NCBI GenBank assembly: GCA_947565635.1
Contig: CANOGU010000001.1
Coordinates: 62,001 to 126,000 of the forward strand
Length of the DNA: 64,000 bases
Direction: 5' to 3'
Origin: an uncultured Lactobacillus sp.
Lineage (GTDB): Bacteria; Bacillota; Bacilli; Lactobacillales; Lactobacillaceae
Under the pieces are notes generated by a model. That model saw nothing but the letters and a program-made list of their open reading frames with translations. It was not told the origin of the DNA and did no database searches. Every line of letters begins with the position of its first letter. The stretch's first letter is position 1. Made by a program: the position numbers and the translations under genes. This document shows positions 16,886-26,519 of this stretch, piece by piece.

Positions 16886-17941
16886 CTACTCCATCATATT
16901 TAAAAACTGATCATAAATGCTGGCTGCATCAAAATTACCTGGTGAACCTTCTGGATTAAAGGCAGTTGCTAAAACTTTATCTTCTTTGATACTATAGCCC
17001 GCTAATAACTCCGACCTTAAATCAAAATATTTACGTGAAAGATTCAAAGATAAACTATCAGGTACTACCAGTTGATCAATATTCATTGCAGTTTGCCAAA
17101 TTCGATTATTAGTTTGTTCAATAACTGGAAAATTACTGCCATTATAGGCTGGAATTAAGTCCAAGAGTTCCAGATTTAAATAATTACTAATTGCTAAAAA
17201 GCCTAAGCCAATTCCTAGAATAGGCAATTTTCCGTAAAACTTATCAAATACTGGTTTTAAAAATGGTGCAACTTCTTCTACTCTACTTGGCCCATTAGAA
17301 ATAACAATTGCATCAGCTCGAAGATTAATAATATCGTAAATCGATGCATTGTATGGTAAAACCACACTATTAATTTTCCGTAAAGAAAGGGAGCGCAGTA
17401 ATGAATGCTTTAAACCAAGATCAATTACAGCTACAGTTTTTCCAATATTTGGGGCAGCATAAGGATGCGTTGTAGATATTTGTGCTGTTTTGTTTTTTGG
17501 TAAAACCAGGGCCTTTATTTGATCAAAAGCATGGGCATCATCTGTATCCATAATAGACGCTTTAATAACCCGCTTATTCTTCAATTTTTGAACTAAAGCG
17601 CGAGTATCAACACCGTAGATTGCTGGAATTCTTTTCTCTTTTAGAAAATCATTTAAATCTTGAAAAGTTGGATTAGCAGAAATATGAAAAGCAATATCGT
17701 TAGCAATTATTCCACGTACACTTGGATCAATTGATTCATAGTCGATTGCATTAATACCACTTCCACCAATCATTGGAGTAGTAAAAGCCAAAATCTTACC
17801 AAAATTGGCAGGGTCGGAAATTGCTTCCTGATATCCAAAATTGCTTGTTTGAATACCGAGCTCCCCTGTAGCAGTAATGGGAGCACCAAAACCGTGTCCC
17901 GAAAATGCAGTTCCGTCTTCAAGAATTAAATATCTTTTCAT
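16886..17941 (-). CDS. carA: Degenerate carbamoyl-phosphate synthase small subunit
   Basis: A 351-residue protein colinear with CarA: N-terminal CPSase small-chain domain (residues 1-150; TGYQE-like segment FGYQEAISDP) and a class I glutamine amidotransferase domain (about 165-345). The nucleophile elbow usually reads GICLGHQ; here it is GIGLGFL, so the catalytic Cys is Gly245. The catalytic His of HPE is Asn329 (NPE). Other active-site residues have also changed (SNHPV to SNFPV). It should be unable to hydrolyse glutamine. It begins three bases after rluD and ends three bases before carB, so it is almost certainly cotranscribed with both. Confidence 0.87.
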   Translation of the reverse strand: MKRYLILEDGTAFSGHGFGAPITATGELGIQTSNFGYQEAISDPANFGKILAFTTPMIGGSGINAIDYESIDPSVRGIIANDIAFHISANPTFQDLNDFLKEKRIPAIYGVDTRALVQKLKNKRVIKASIMDTDDAHAFDQIKALVLPKNKTAQISTTHPYAAPNIGKTVAVIDLGLKHSLLRSLSLRKINSVVLPYNASIYDIINLRADAIVISNGPSRVEEVAPFLKPVFDKFYGKLPILGIGLGFLAISNYLNLELLDLIPAYNGSNFPVIEQTNNRIWQTAMNIDQLVVPDSLSLNLSRKYFDLRSELLAGYSIKEDKVLATAFNPEGSPGNFDAASIYDQFLNMME

Positions 17942-17944
17942 AAT

Positions 17945-18859
17945 CTATTGCTTCATTTCTTGTCGTAAATTCTTTAATTGTTTTTCAAAAATTGTTGGCA
18001 ATGGTGCAGAAAATTCCAACCATTCATTCGTAGAAGGTTGATAAAATCCCAAAGTCTTGGCATGCAAAAATTGTCCATGACCTGACAAGGTTCTCTTTGG
18101 GCCATATAAGGGATCGCCAGCTAATGGATGACCGATGTACTTCATATGCACTCTAATTTGATGCGTTCTACCCGTTTCCAGTACACATTTGACTAAACTA
18201 TAATTTTTAAATTGCTCTAGTACTGTAAAGTGTGTAACTGCAGCTTTCCCCTTTGGATTAACCGCCATTTGCTTTCGATTATTTGGATTTCTACCAATCG
18301 GAGCATTGATTACGCCATTTTTTACTTCAAAGTTGCCATGAACAATTGCCAAATATTCTCTTTTATTTATCTTTTCTGCTAATTGCTTTTCTAAGCTTTC
18401 ACGTGCTTTATCATTTTTAGCTATCATTAATAAACCAGAGGTATCTTTATCAATTCGATGCACAATCCCTGGACGAAACCTTTCAGGACTATCAGCTAAA
18501 TCACGTGTATGATAAAGTAATCCGTTGACTAAAGTATGATCTGGATGACCGGCTGAGGGATGAACAACCATCCCTTGAGGCTTATTAACCACAATCACAT
18601 CCGAGTCTTCATAAACAATATCAAGATGTAAGTTTTCAGCTTCTAATGATAATGGTTTAACAGGCGGAATAGTAACATCAATTACATCCCCAGACTGTAC
18701 TTTATAAGATACTTTTTCAGCTTTATTATTAACTAAAATATTTTTATCATTAACTAATTCCTTAATCTTAGTTCGACTTAAATCTGTAATTTTCTCAGCG
18801 ATTACCTTATCTAAACGTCCTTTTTCGTCATCAATTACTAATTTATAATTTTTAGTCAT
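17945..18859 (-). CDS. rluD: 23S rRNA pseudouridine synthase, RluD type
   Basis: A 304-residue RluA-family enzyme. An S4-like RNA-binding domain is at residues 12-70, then the catalytic domain with the HRIDKDTSGLLM motif carrying the catalytic Asp (about residue 139). The C-terminal GRTHQIRVHMKYIGHPLAGDP segment is standard. It modifies uridines in helix 69 of 23S rRNA, in the RluD pattern; the exact target set is inferred. It sits between lspA (14 bases) and carA (three bases). The lspA-rluD pair is conserved widely in Firmicutes. Confidence 0.92.
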   Translation of the reverse strand: MTKNYKLVIDDEKGRLDKVIAEKITDLSRTKIKELVNDKNILVNNKAEKVSYKVQSGDVIDVTIPPVKPLSLEAENLHLDIVYEDSDVIVVNKPQGMVVHPSAGHPDHTLVNGLLYHTRDLADSPERFRPGIVHRIDKDTSGLLMIAKNDKARESLEKQLAEKINKREYLAIVHGNFEVKNGVINAPIGRNPNNRKQMAVNPKGKAAVTHFTVLEQFKNYSLVKCVLETGRTHQIRVHMKYIGHPLAGDPLYGPKRTLSGHGQFLHAKTLGFYQPSTNEWLEFSAPLPTIFEKQLKNLRQEMKQ

Positions 18860-18873
18860 TTACTCTTCGTCCT

Positions 18874-19338
18874 TTAGTCTTTTTCGCTTATAAATATTAG
18901 ATAGATAAAAACTAAGATAATTCCAACTGTAATTGCGCTGTCAGCAATATTAAAGATATTAAATTGAATAAAATCTAGTTGCAACATATCAATTACATAT
19001 TTTAGATGCAAACGATCAATAAAGTTACCAATGATTCCACCTAAAACTAAGGCTAATCCTGTATCAAAAAGGCCATTTTTATACTTTGGATTAAAAAGAT
19101 AGTAAATTACAACTGCAATAGCGGCAATACTGATTAAATAAAATAAAATCATTTGTCCACTGAAGATATTCCAGGCTGCTCCATCGTTTTGTAAATATGT
19201 AAATGAAAGGACACCAGGAATAATGGTTTTTTCATCACCAATTTTAAAATTAGTAACTATATAATTCTTTAATAATTGATCTGCAATAATTACTAATAAA
19301 GAAATTATTAGATATAAGGCTTGTTTAGCTTTACTCAT
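18874..19338 (-). CDS. lspA: Lipoprotein signal peptidase (signal peptidase II)
   Basis: A 154-residue membrane aspartyl protease with four predicted membrane segments that removes the signal peptide from prolipoproteins. The catalytic aspartates are in NFIDR (about residue 111) and IFNIADSAI (about 133). The NDGAAWN segment also matches the family. It overlaps the fhs stop by one base and is followed by rluD. Confidence 0.95.
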   Translation of the reverse strand: MSKAKQALYLIISLLVIIADQLLKNYIVTNFKIGDEKTIIPGVLSFTYLQNDGAAWNIFSGQMILFYLISIAAIAVVIYYLFNPKYKNGLFDTGLALVLGGIIGNFIDRLHLKYVIDMLQLDFIQFNIFNIADSAITVGIILVFIYLIFISEKD

Positions 19339-21017
19339 TAGAATAATCCTGAAATCTTTCCGTTATTATCTACATCAATATCTAAGGCAGCTGGATGTTT
19401 TGGCAATCCTGGCATATCTAAAATAGATCCCGTAGCTACCACAATAAAACCTGCTCCATTTTTAAGAGCTAAATTCTTAACATGGAGTGTAAAATCTTCT
19501 GGAGCTCCTAAGATACTCTTTTTATCAGTAAAGCTATACTGTGTTTTAGCCATAATTACTGGTAAGTTGTCTTTACCCATTTTCTTAATTTCTGCTAATT
19601 GATCCTTAGCTTTATCAGAATATTCAATATCCTTGGCATGATAAATATTATGGGCGATTTTACTAATTTTTTCTTCTACAGAGTCAGTAGGTTCATATAC
19701 TGAGGTAAAGTCACTAGCTTTATTAGTTAACTCAACCACTTTTTCTGCCGCCTTAATTCCGCCCTTTGATCCTTCATCATGGTAAGAGACCACTTCACAT
19801 TCAAAACCATCAGCTTTAACAAGTTCTTTCAATTTTGATAGTTCTTGTTCAGTATCACTAGCAAATTTATTTATTAGTACAATTACAGGTACACCATAAT
19901 GAGCCATGTTTTCCATATGGCGCTTTAAGTTCTCAAAACCTTTTTCTAAAGCTGGAATATTTTCTTCATCTAAGTGATCAGTTGTCTCTTCTGCTTGATA
20001 CTTCAACGCTCTTACAGTTGCAACAACTACCACAGCATCAGGACGTTTGTCCAAATGGTTAGAAACAAAGTCCATAAACTTTTGGCCACCCAGATCTGCC
20101 CCAAAACCAGCTTCAGTCAAAACATAGTCGCTTAAGTGTAAAGCAGTATTAGTAGCAATTACTGAATTAGCACCATGAGCAATGTTAGCAAATGGACCGC
20201 CGTGAACAATTGCTGGGGTATGTTCAAGTGTTTGAACTAAGTTAGGCTTTAATGCGGTTGATAAAAGCGCAGCAATTGCCCCCTCAAACCCTAAGTCTTT
20301 AACATAAACAGGTTCATCTTTCACAGAAAAGCCAACTAGCATATTTCCAATGCGCTTTTTCAAGTCATCAATATCAGTTGCTAAACATAAAATAGCCATT
20401 AATTCATTAGCTACAGTAATTGCAAAGCTAGCTTCATGTTCTATTCCATTAAAACGTGAACCTTGTCCGATAGTGATTTTTCTTAAAGTACGATCATTAA
20501 CGTCAATTCCACGTTTTAATAAGATACGATTAGGATCTAGCTCTAGACTATTATCTTGATAAATATAGTTATCAACTAAAGCAGCCAAAGTATCAATTGC
20601 ACTAGTTAATGCGTGCATATCACCAGTAAAGTGTAAATTAATATCTTCCATTGGGATGATCTGTGCATATCCACCACCAGTTGCACCACCTTTTAATCCA
20701 AAAACAGGACCCATTGAGGGTTCTCTTAATGCAATTAAAGTATTTTTGTGAAGTTGGTTGCTGATTGCATCCCCTAAACCAATGGTAATAGTAGATTTTC
20801 CTTCACCAGCCGGTGTAGGACTAATTGAAGTAACAAGAATTAGCTTACCAAGCTTTTTACCTTGTTTAATTCTGTTAATTCCCTTCCAGCTAATCTTAGC
20901 CTTATCATTACCATAAAGTTCAATTTCATCTGGTTGAAGATCAACTTTTTTTGCAATTTCTGTAATAGGTAATTCTTTAGTGTCTTGTGCGATTTTAATA
21001 TCTGACTTCAAATTCAT
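19338..21017 (-). CDS. fhs: Formate-tetrahydrofolate ligase
   Basis: A 559-residue enzyme that joins formate to THF using ATP and yields 10-formyl-THF. The ATP loop TPAGEGKST is near residue 67, and [18 protein letters not shown] follows it. Length and motifs are standard for this family. It overlaps the upstream 114-residue membrane gene by four bases (ATGA) and lspA by one base, so the set is translationally coupled. folD at 56010 supplies the linked dehydrogenase and cyclohydrolase step. Confidence 0.96.
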   Translation of the reverse strand: MNLKSDIKIAQDTKELPITEIAKKVDLQPDEIELYGNDKAKISWKGINRIKQGKKLGKLILVTSISPTPAGEGKSTITIGLGDAISNQLHKNTLIALREPSMGPVFGLKGGATGGGYAQIIPMEDINLHFTGDMHALTSAIDTLAALVDNYIYQDNSLELDPNRILLKRGIDVNDRTLRKITIGQGSRFNGIEHEASFAITVANELMAILCLATDIDDLKKRIGNMLVGFSVKDEPVYVKDLGFEGAIAALLSTALKPNLVQTLEHTPAIVHGGPFANIAHGANSVIATNTALHLSDYVLTEAGFGADLGGQKFMDFVSNHLDKRPDAVVVVATVRALKYQAEETTDHLDEENIPALEKGFENLKRHMENMAHYGVPVIVLINKFASDTEQELSKLKELVKADGFECEVVSYHDEGSKGGIKAAEKVVELTNKASDFTSVYEPTDSVEEKISKIAHNIYHAKDIEYSDKAKDQLAEIKKMGKDNLPVIMAKTQYSFTDKKSILGAPEDFTLHVKNLALKNGAGFIVVATGSILDMPGLPKHPAALDIDVDNNGKISGLF

Positions 21018-21358
21018 TTCTTCTTTCTTTTAAGTGCTAAAAGCAAGTAAGTATTAATCTTACTCTTTGCTTCATATACAACAAATACCTTCCATTGCCA
21101 CTTAATCTTTAAATTTTGAAGCTGAAGTTTCTGACGATATGGTAGTTTTAGCCAGTAAATACTTGCTTCTTTCTGAAAATAAGAATTAAACCAGGTATAA
21201 ATAACTATAACCACAAAAATAGCTCCTAAGCTAAGTGCAGGATAGCTAATTGCTTTATTGCTTTCATACCCGACAATAAAGGCTACAAAAATTAGTGCTA
21301 GGAGCCAGGAGTAATAAATTACACCAGCAGCGCCTAAAAAAATAAAATGTTTTTTCAT
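21014..21358 (-). CDS. Small membrane protein, unknown function
   Basis: A 114-residue protein with two predicted membrane segments (about residues 5-30 and 38-62) and a basic cytoplasmic C-terminus ending RKKK. I do not recognise the family. It is the first gene of the fhs-lspA-rluD-carA-carB operon, and its stop overlaps the fhs start by four bases. Confidence 0.7.
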   Translation of the reverse strand: MKKHFIFLGAAGVIYYSWLLALIFVAFIVGYESNKAISYPALSLGAIFVVIVIYTWFNSYFQKEASIYWLKLPYRQKLQLQNLKIKWQWKVFVVYEAKSKINTYLLLALKRKKK

Positions 21359-21490
21359 AATTTAGAATTTAGGTCACACCCTATTTGTTAATTACCTCTA
21401 TTGTAACAAAAATCAAGCAGATTTACGTTTTTGTTTAAAATAGCGTTCTAGACTATAATATTAAACAAGAATATGGAGGAAAATAACAAC

Positions 21491-22414
21491 ATGAAAATCG
21501 GCGTTTTAACTGACAGTTCATCTTATTTAACTAAAGAACAATGTGAAAAATATGGAATTGATGTCTTACCAATTCCAATTATCTGGGATAATAAAGAATA
21601 TCTGGATTTAATTGATATTGGTTTCCATGAATTCTATGAAAAGCTAAGCACTTCTTCTACTCTTCCCACTACCTCTCAACCCTCAACTGGAACCGTAAAA
21701 AAATATGTTGATAAATATATTGATGAAGGTTATACCGATCTAATTATCATTACTCTTTCAAGCGGTATTTCTAGCTTTTACAATAATGTTTTAAGTGTGG
21801 CTGATGAAGAAAGCAGAATTAATATTCATCCCTTTGATTGTAAAATAACCTGTGCAGGAGAAGCTAATGCTGCAATACTAGCTGGTCGACTAGTCAAGGC
21901 TGGGGCTGACATTGATTTAATCATGCATGACTTAAAGGATTTAAGAAACACTACCGATGTTAGATTTATGGTAGCCAATCTTAATCATTTAAAAAGAACA
22001 GGCCGCTTATCAAATGCCGCTAGTTTCGTAGGTTCTATTTTAAAGATCAAGCCAATCTTATCTATGGACGTTCAAAATGAGGGTAAAATTTCAGCAATTG
22101 CCAAAGAGAGACATTATAAACGTGCCTATAATCATATTAAAAAAGACTTTGATAGTTTAACTTCTGATATGCCTTATCCAATTCAGTTAACAATTTTTCA
22201 TGCTGATGATGAAGAAAGAGAAGCTGAATGGGTTAGTGATTATGAAAGTAGTTTTCCTAAGGTCAAAATTTATCAAAGTATTATCGGACCAGTAGTTGGT
22301 GTTCATGTAGGACAACATACTATGGCTATGATTTGGGGCAGAGATTTAGATTCTTATTTCGATGAAAATGGCAAGCCGATTAAGGATATTAAGTCAAAAG
22401 TTGTTGAAGATTGA
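21491..22414 (+). CDS. DegV family fatty-acid-binding protein (second copy)
   Basis: About 307 residues, paralogous to the protein at 10352. It has TDSSSYLT at the N-terminus, the TSQPSTG pocket segment, and RTGRLSNAASFVGSILKIKPIL in the second half. The ATG at 21491 is chosen because ATGGAGGA overlaps the further upstream ATG (21473) and places a GGAGG ribosome site 11 bases before the chosen start. It is a single-gene unit with its own terminator. Lactobacilli commonly carry several FakB-like DegV proteins with different fatty-acid preferences. Confidence 0.88.
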   Translation: MKIGVLTDSSSYLTKEQCEKYGIDVLPIPIIWDNKEYLDLIDIGFHEFYEKLSTSSTLPTTSQPSTGTVKKYVDKYIDEGYTDLIIITLSSGISSFYNNVLSVADEESRINIHPFDCKITCAGEANAAILAGRLVKAGADIDLIMHDLKDLRNTTDVRFMVANLNHLKRTGRLSNAASFVGSILKIKPILSMDVQNEGKISAIAKERHYKRAYNHIKKDFDSLTSDMPYPIQLTIFHADDEEREAEWVSDYESSFPKVKIYQSIIGPVVGVHVGQHTMAMIWGRDLDSYFDENGKPIKDIKSKVVED

Positions 22415-22430
22415 TACTATTTAACTAATA

Positions 22431-22478
22431 TAATTAAGAGAAGCAAGAATTTTATTAAATTTGCTTCTCTTTTTAATT
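22431..22478 (+). terminator. Terminator after second degV
   Basis: Stem AGAGAAGCAA / TTGCTTCTCT with flanking TAATTA / TAATTTA, then a T run. Confidence 0.85.
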
Positions 22479-22500
22479 TATAACTTTAAGAGTGCTAATT

Positions 22501-23628
22501 ATGAAAAAATATAAATATTCTAGTTACGATATTGCAGATATTGGTGACTATTTAAAAGTTTTTGCTTGTACGGCGGTCATGTCGCAGCCAATTATGAGCC
22601 TTATTATTAATCTGCCCCAGTCTCAGCAAACGCAAGTTGGTTTTGGTATTCTTTATAATCTAGTTAAATATACTGCTCCAGCCTTTATTTTTGGTATTTT
22701 ATACACGACTATTAGGACTAGTGACTTAAACGGTCATTTCTCTTACTTCAAGCATCTGCAAAAGAATTGGTCCAATCTCTTTGTACCAACGATTTGGTGG
22801 ACTTTAATTTATTTATTAGGGATGCCATGGCTTCAGCAAGGTAACAAGTTTAATAGCTTTGGTACTTTTTGCTGGCAATTTATTAATGGTAATGCAGCAC
22901 CTCACTTATGGTATAACACGATGATGCTACAGTTTATTATTCTAATGCCGTTTTTCTGGTTAATTAGTCGCTATGTAAGAAATAATATTAAACGTGGTTT
23001 TGCAGTGGCAATTGTTACTTTAATTCTTTACTTAGCCTGGTTAGCATTTTACGACTATTATGTTTTTCATGGTGTTCACCAAAATGACTGGTATTTATTA
23101 GATCGAGTATTTATCTCTTTTTTTATTTATGCTGTTTTTGGTGTTTTAGCCTGGCAATTTAGATCGTACTTTAATCAATTTATAACTAAGTTTTGGTGGT
23201 TAATCGTAGTAATCTTTATTCTTTGCTTCATCTGGACTAATTATGAATTAAGTCAATTCGGTTACCCTGTTAATTTCTATAATGCGCTTTACTATAAACC
23301 ATCAATGACGTTTTACTGTTTGGCAGTAATTTGTTTAATTGCTGCTTTCTGTTTATATCAAGTTCGTAAAAGACAGATAAATAGCTTGAGAATATTCCAT
23401 TTTTTAGCTATTTATGCTTATAGAGCCTATCTTGCTAATGTCTTTTGGAATCAGTTAGTCTGGCGGGGATTAAATATGCAATATCATGCAAAATTCCATC
23501 CATTTTTAACCTTATTTGGTTGCTGGTTATTAACCTGGATCTTATCATTTTCATCTGCGTATCTTTTACATATGTGGTGGACAAAAGTAAAGAAAATGAT
23601 AGCTAGAAATACCCACCTATATATCTAA
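22501..23628 (+). CDS. Acyltransferase-3 family membrane protein
   Basis: About 375 residues with about ten predicted membrane segments, resembling membrane-bound O-acyltransferases of the acyltransferase-3 (OafA-like) family, which modify surface polysaccharides or peptidoglycan. The family usually has a conserved His in the first membrane helix; here the equivalent helix reads FACTAVMSQPIMS with no His, so activity is uncertain. I prefer the ATG at 22501 over the GTG at 22492 because an AAGAG run is better spaced for it. It is a lone gene between terminators. Confidence 0.7.
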   Translation: MKKYKYSSYDIADIGDYLKVFACTAVMSQPIMSLIINLPQSQQTQVGFGILYNLVKYTAPAFIFGILYTTIRTSDLNGHFSYFKHLQKNWSNLFVPTIWWTLIYLLGMPWLQQGNKFNSFGTFCWQFINGNAAPHLWYNTMMLQFIILMPFFWLISRYVRNNIKRGFAVAIVTLILYLAWLAFYDYYVFHGVHQNDWYLLDRVFISFFIYAVFGVLAWQFRSYFNQFITKFWWLIVVIFILCFIWTNYELSQFGYPVNFYNALYYKPSMTFYCLAVICLIAAFCLYQVRKRQINSLRIFHFLAIYAYRAYLANVFWNQLVWRGLNMQYHAKFHPFLTLFGCWLLTWILSFSSAYLLHMWWTKVKKMIARNTHLYI

Positions 23629-23673
23629 AAAACTCTGAAAATTGCCACTAGGAGCAGTTGTCAGAGTTTTTTA
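23629..23673. terminator. Terminator between convergent genes
   Basis: Stem AAAACTCTGA / TCAGAGTTTT with a longer loop, followed by T residues, between the acyltransferase gene and the phosphoesterase gene. Confidence 0.75.
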
Positions 23674-23676
23674 TCT

Positions 23677-24909
23677 TTAGTATTTAATTTTTACATGCAA
23701 GTTATCATGATTTGACATATCGTATAACGTTTGTAAATACAATTCATAATGTGGGTTGTCCGCAATTAAACGTTGATAAATTGGTGACTTTTTAAGTTTT
23801 TGCAATTCTTCACTTTCAATATGATTTTTTCCAGTAAAAAAGTGATAATTCATTTCGCCGAAAAGACGCCCCATTTTTCTGACAGTATCTAAATCATCAT
23901 GATTTTGATAAAGATTTTTCTGCATTAATTCTGCCGAAATAGTTCCTAGTTGAATATTTTCTAAATAATCATGAAAGTGAGTTAAAGTCCAGTTTTGTTT
24001 TTCTTTGTCAGTTAAATAGTCCTTCATCTTAAAATGATGACAAGTATAACTAACTTCTTTCGGCGAAACTTTAACTACCCCATAGCCTTGATCATTGGAG
24101 CAAAAACTAGCAGTTACAACTTCGGTAGCTGGGCAAGGATCTTGCGGCAACATAATATTCTGAGCATGAATATGACCAGAGAAAACTAATTTTACATTAT
24201 ATTGAGCTAATAACTTACGCAGTTCACGATAATCACCAACAACATATCCTTTGTTTACAGCTGGATTATGGGCATAGAGGTTATGATGCATACAAAAAAT
24301 CACTTGAAGATTGTTCTCACTAGCATATTGTAGTTGTGCCTTAATCCAGCGCCGTTGCTCTCTTCCTAAAAAGCCAGCTGTCGCAGGTGCAGTAGTAGCT
24401 TCTTCTTTACCATAGTCATTAGAATCAGCTAAAATCAACAAATAATCAGGATTAAGCTGAACACTATAAGCTAAAGATTTATCATCAACACTAACTGCAT
24501 TTTTATAGGATGTTTTAAAAATATTACGCCACATTCTAGGACTAATTTGACCAGCGTAGTATTGTTTCTTTCCGCGGAATTCTCTGGCCCAGCCATCATA
24601 AATATCATGGTTTCCAGGAAGAACTAAAAGCTGTGTTTCTTCTAAAGGTTTAAAAATCTCAGCGAATTTTTCTGCTGACACTCTCTCGCCATTAAAAGTT
24701 ACATCCCCCGTAACAACGATTGCAGCCGGTTTCTTTTTTTGCGCCATTCTTACAAATGCGCTTAAAGCAGTTTCTTGATAGTATAGATCTTTACCCTGAC
24801 TAGTTTTTTGCATTTGTGAAAAAGCCTGTCCATGATCATGTAAGCTATCTGCAATTAAATGAGTATCACTAATAACCCAAAAACTAGTCTTCTTATCTTG
24901 CGTTAACAT
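23677..24909 (-). CDS. Metallophosphoesterase (calcineurin-like)
   Basis: A 410-residue cytoplasmic protein with the complete metallophosphoesterase motif series: SDTHLIADS (DxH), VVTGDVTFNG (GDxxxxG), LPGNHDIYDG (GNHD), CMHHNLYAH and FSGHIHAQN (GHxH). It thus should bind two metals and cleave phosphoesters. The C-terminal 130 residues are helical and family-specific. The substrate is unknown; related lactobacillar proteins are annotated only as phosphoesterases. It starts five bases after the methyltransferase gene, so the two are probably cotranscribed. Confidence 0.88.
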   Translation of the reverse strand: MLTQDKKTSFWVISDTHLIADSLHDHGQAFSQMQKTSQGKDLYYQETALSAFVRMAQKKKPAAIVVTGDVTFNGERVSAEKFAEIFKPLEETQLLVLPGNHDIYDGWAREFRGKKQYYAGQISPRMWRNIFKTSYKNAVSVDDKSLAYSVQLNPDYLLILADSNDYGKEEATTAPATAGFLGREQRRWIKAQLQYASENNLQVIFCMHHNLYAHNPAVNKGYVVGDYRELRKLLAQYNVKLVFSGHIHAQNIMLPQDPCPATEVVTASFCSNDQGYGVVKVSPKEVSYTCHHFKMKDYLTDKEKQNWTLTHFHDYLENIQLGTISAELMQKNLYQNHDDLDTVRKMGRLFGEMNYHFFTGKNHIESEELQKLKKSPIYQRLIADNPHYELYLQTLYDMSNHDNLHVKIKY

Positions 24910-24914
24910 AATTG

Positions 24915-26039
24915 TTATCTCTTATTAGCCCAATATTGATAATAGTCGGTCCGTAAATTACCATTATAGAATTTTCTCTTCTTAGTGGCCTTTGCACCAA
25001 AGTATTTTTCAAATTGAGGATCAGATGTAAGGTAGTACTGACTAAAAGAAGTAAGAGGACGCAATGTCTGTCCCATTTCTTCATAGATCTTTTCAGCTGC
25101 TTCTCGATCCTTAAGCCGTTTACCATAAGGAGGATTTGCAACAATAACTCCATTTTCTAAGTCAGTTGAAAAGTCTTTTACAGCGACTTGCTTAAATTTT
25201 ACATCTTGTAATACGCCCGCATTATGCGCGTTCACTTTAGCAATTTCTAAAATTGATTGATCAATATCGCTAGCTAAGATTGGAGCATGCTCCTTTTTTT
25301 CTTGTGCTTTAGCTTCTTCTACTAATTCGGGATGCAATTTCTTATCAAACCAATCAAAATTATCAAATGCAAATTTTCTCCAAATACCAGGAGCTACATT
25401 TTTTGCCTTAAGAGCCGCTTCGATTGCAATTGTTCCGGAACCAGTCATAGGGTCAATAAAGGGATGAGAACCATCAAAAGGAGTTAGTTCAATCAAACCT
25501 GCTGCAAAATTTTCTTTTAAAGGAGCTCCACCATGCTCGACACGATAGCCACGTTTAAATAAACTTTGACCAGTAGTATCTAAGCTTAAACGTGCAGTGT
25601 CTTTGTAGAGATGGATGTCTAGCGGATACTCGGCCCCGCTTTCTGGTAAAAATCCACGTCTTCGATATTGATCGGTCAACTTATCTACAATAGCCTTTTT
25701 TACAATTGATTGAACATCAGGTTCAGAATGTAACTTACTACGGACGCTTCTTCCCTTTACAGGAAATTGAGCATCTACCGGTAATAATTCTGCCCAATCA
25801 TAGCTATAAACTTCATCATATAATTGGTCAAAACTGGTGGCCTTAAATTCTTTTAGTAAGATCTTTACGCGGTCAGCACTTCTCAGCCATAGATTAGTTC
25901 TTACAATATCTTTTTGGGTTCCTTTAAAAAATACACGGCCATTTTCAGTTGTTGTTTCATAACCTAAATTGTTTAATTCTTTTGCAACTACACTTTCAAA
26001 TCCAGCGCCCATTGTTGCATATAATGTATATTCTTTCAT
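24915..26039 (-). CDS. ypsC: THUMP-domain class I rRNA methyltransferase (YpsC/RlmL-like)
   Basis: A 374-residue N-methyltransferase. A ferredoxin-like and THUMP RNA-binding region spans about residues 1-160. The Rossmann methyltransferase domain has DPMTGSGTIAIEAAL for SAM binding (about 195-210) and NPPYGKRL as the catalytic NPPY motif (about 305). The likely substrate is a guanosine in 23S rRNA, by analogy to RlmL; that is inference. Its neighbours rnpB, gpsB and ypsA are the B. subtilis arrangement. Confidence 0.88.
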   Translation of the reverse strand: MKEYTLYATMGAGFESVVAKELNNLGYETTTENGRVFFKGTQKDIVRTNLWLRSADRVKILLKEFKATSFDQLYDEVYSYDWAELLPVDAQFPVKGRSVRSKLHSEPDVQSIVKKAIVDKLTDQYRRRGFLPESGAEYPLDIHLYKDTARLSLDTTGQSLFKRGYRVEHGGAPLKENFAAGLIELTPFDGSHPFIDPMTGSGTIAIEAALKAKNVAPGIWRKFAFDNFDWFDKKLHPELVEEAKAQEKKEHAPILASDIDQSILEIAKVNAHNAGVLQDVKFKQVAVKDFSTDLENGVIVANPPYGKRLKDREAAEKIYEEMGQTLRPLTSFSQYYLTSDPQFEKYFGAKATKKRKFYNGNLRTDYYQYWANKR

Positions 26040-26072
26040 TTTATATTTTCTCTATCTATATAAATTTTTCTA

Positions 26073-26101
26073 TAAAAAAAGGCTGAGCCAAAGCTCAACC
26101 C
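26073..26101 (-). terminator. Terminator of rnpB
   Basis: On the - strand GGTTGAGCTT pairs with AGCTCAGCC around a short loop and runs into seven T residues. Confidence 0.85.
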
Positions 26102-26107
26102 TAACCT

Positions 26108-26484
26108 ACAAATCTCTATAAGCCACGTTCTGTTCCAATAGGATTTGGTTAATTCCTATTTTCAGCGACCATCTATCTTCATTAAAAATGACCTCGTCTT
26201 TAGTTCATTTACTTAGACGAAAGCGCCCCTACCAAATTTGGGTTGCCCGCTTGCAGGGTTTACCTCGTTCCACCAGCAAAGTTTCCTTCACTGCTTCGTC
26301 ACTGTGGCACTTTTCAGGATAGTCACACATGTCAAAAATGATTTAGTGCTTTTTCCGCCGTAACTTGTAAAAACAAGTTCCCCAGCTTATTGGGCTGAGT
26401 ACAAAAACTACAAGCATCTCAGCTTGTGCGTGCGTGGACTTTCCTCAGCTAGCATAAGCTAACCGCGATCGCTCGAAATTTGCA
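26108..26484 (-). ncRNA. rnpB: RNase P RNA, bacterial class B
   Basis: About 377 nt, the catalytic RNA that trims tRNA 5' leaders. Read on the - strand, the conserved GAGGAAAGTCCACG is near the 5' end and ACAGAACGTGGCTTATA near the 3' end. The outermost P1 helix pairs CAAATTTC (5' side, 26475-26482) with GAGATTTG (3' side, 26109-26116), which fixes the ends. It is located between gpsB and ypsC, as in B. subtilis. The promoter lies eight bases upstream and the terminator just downstream. Confidence 0.95.
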
Positions 26485-26490
26485 ATAATT

Positions 26491-26519
26491 ATTATACCAT
26501 AGTTTTAATTAGCTTGGTA
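26491..26519 (-). promoter_or_regulatory. Promoter of rnpB with extended -10
   Basis: On the - strand TGG-TATAAT forms an extended -10 box (TATAAT at 26491-26496), seven bases from the mapped P1 start. No strong -35 is visible (TTACCA with an 18-base spacer at best). It overlaps the gpsB stop codon, so rnpB can be made independently of gpsB. Confidence 0.65.

Noticed and set aside
14541-16910. Long open frames on the + strand opposite carA/carB
   Set aside because: They lack ribosome sites and family motifs, and they are antisense shadows of a long coding region.
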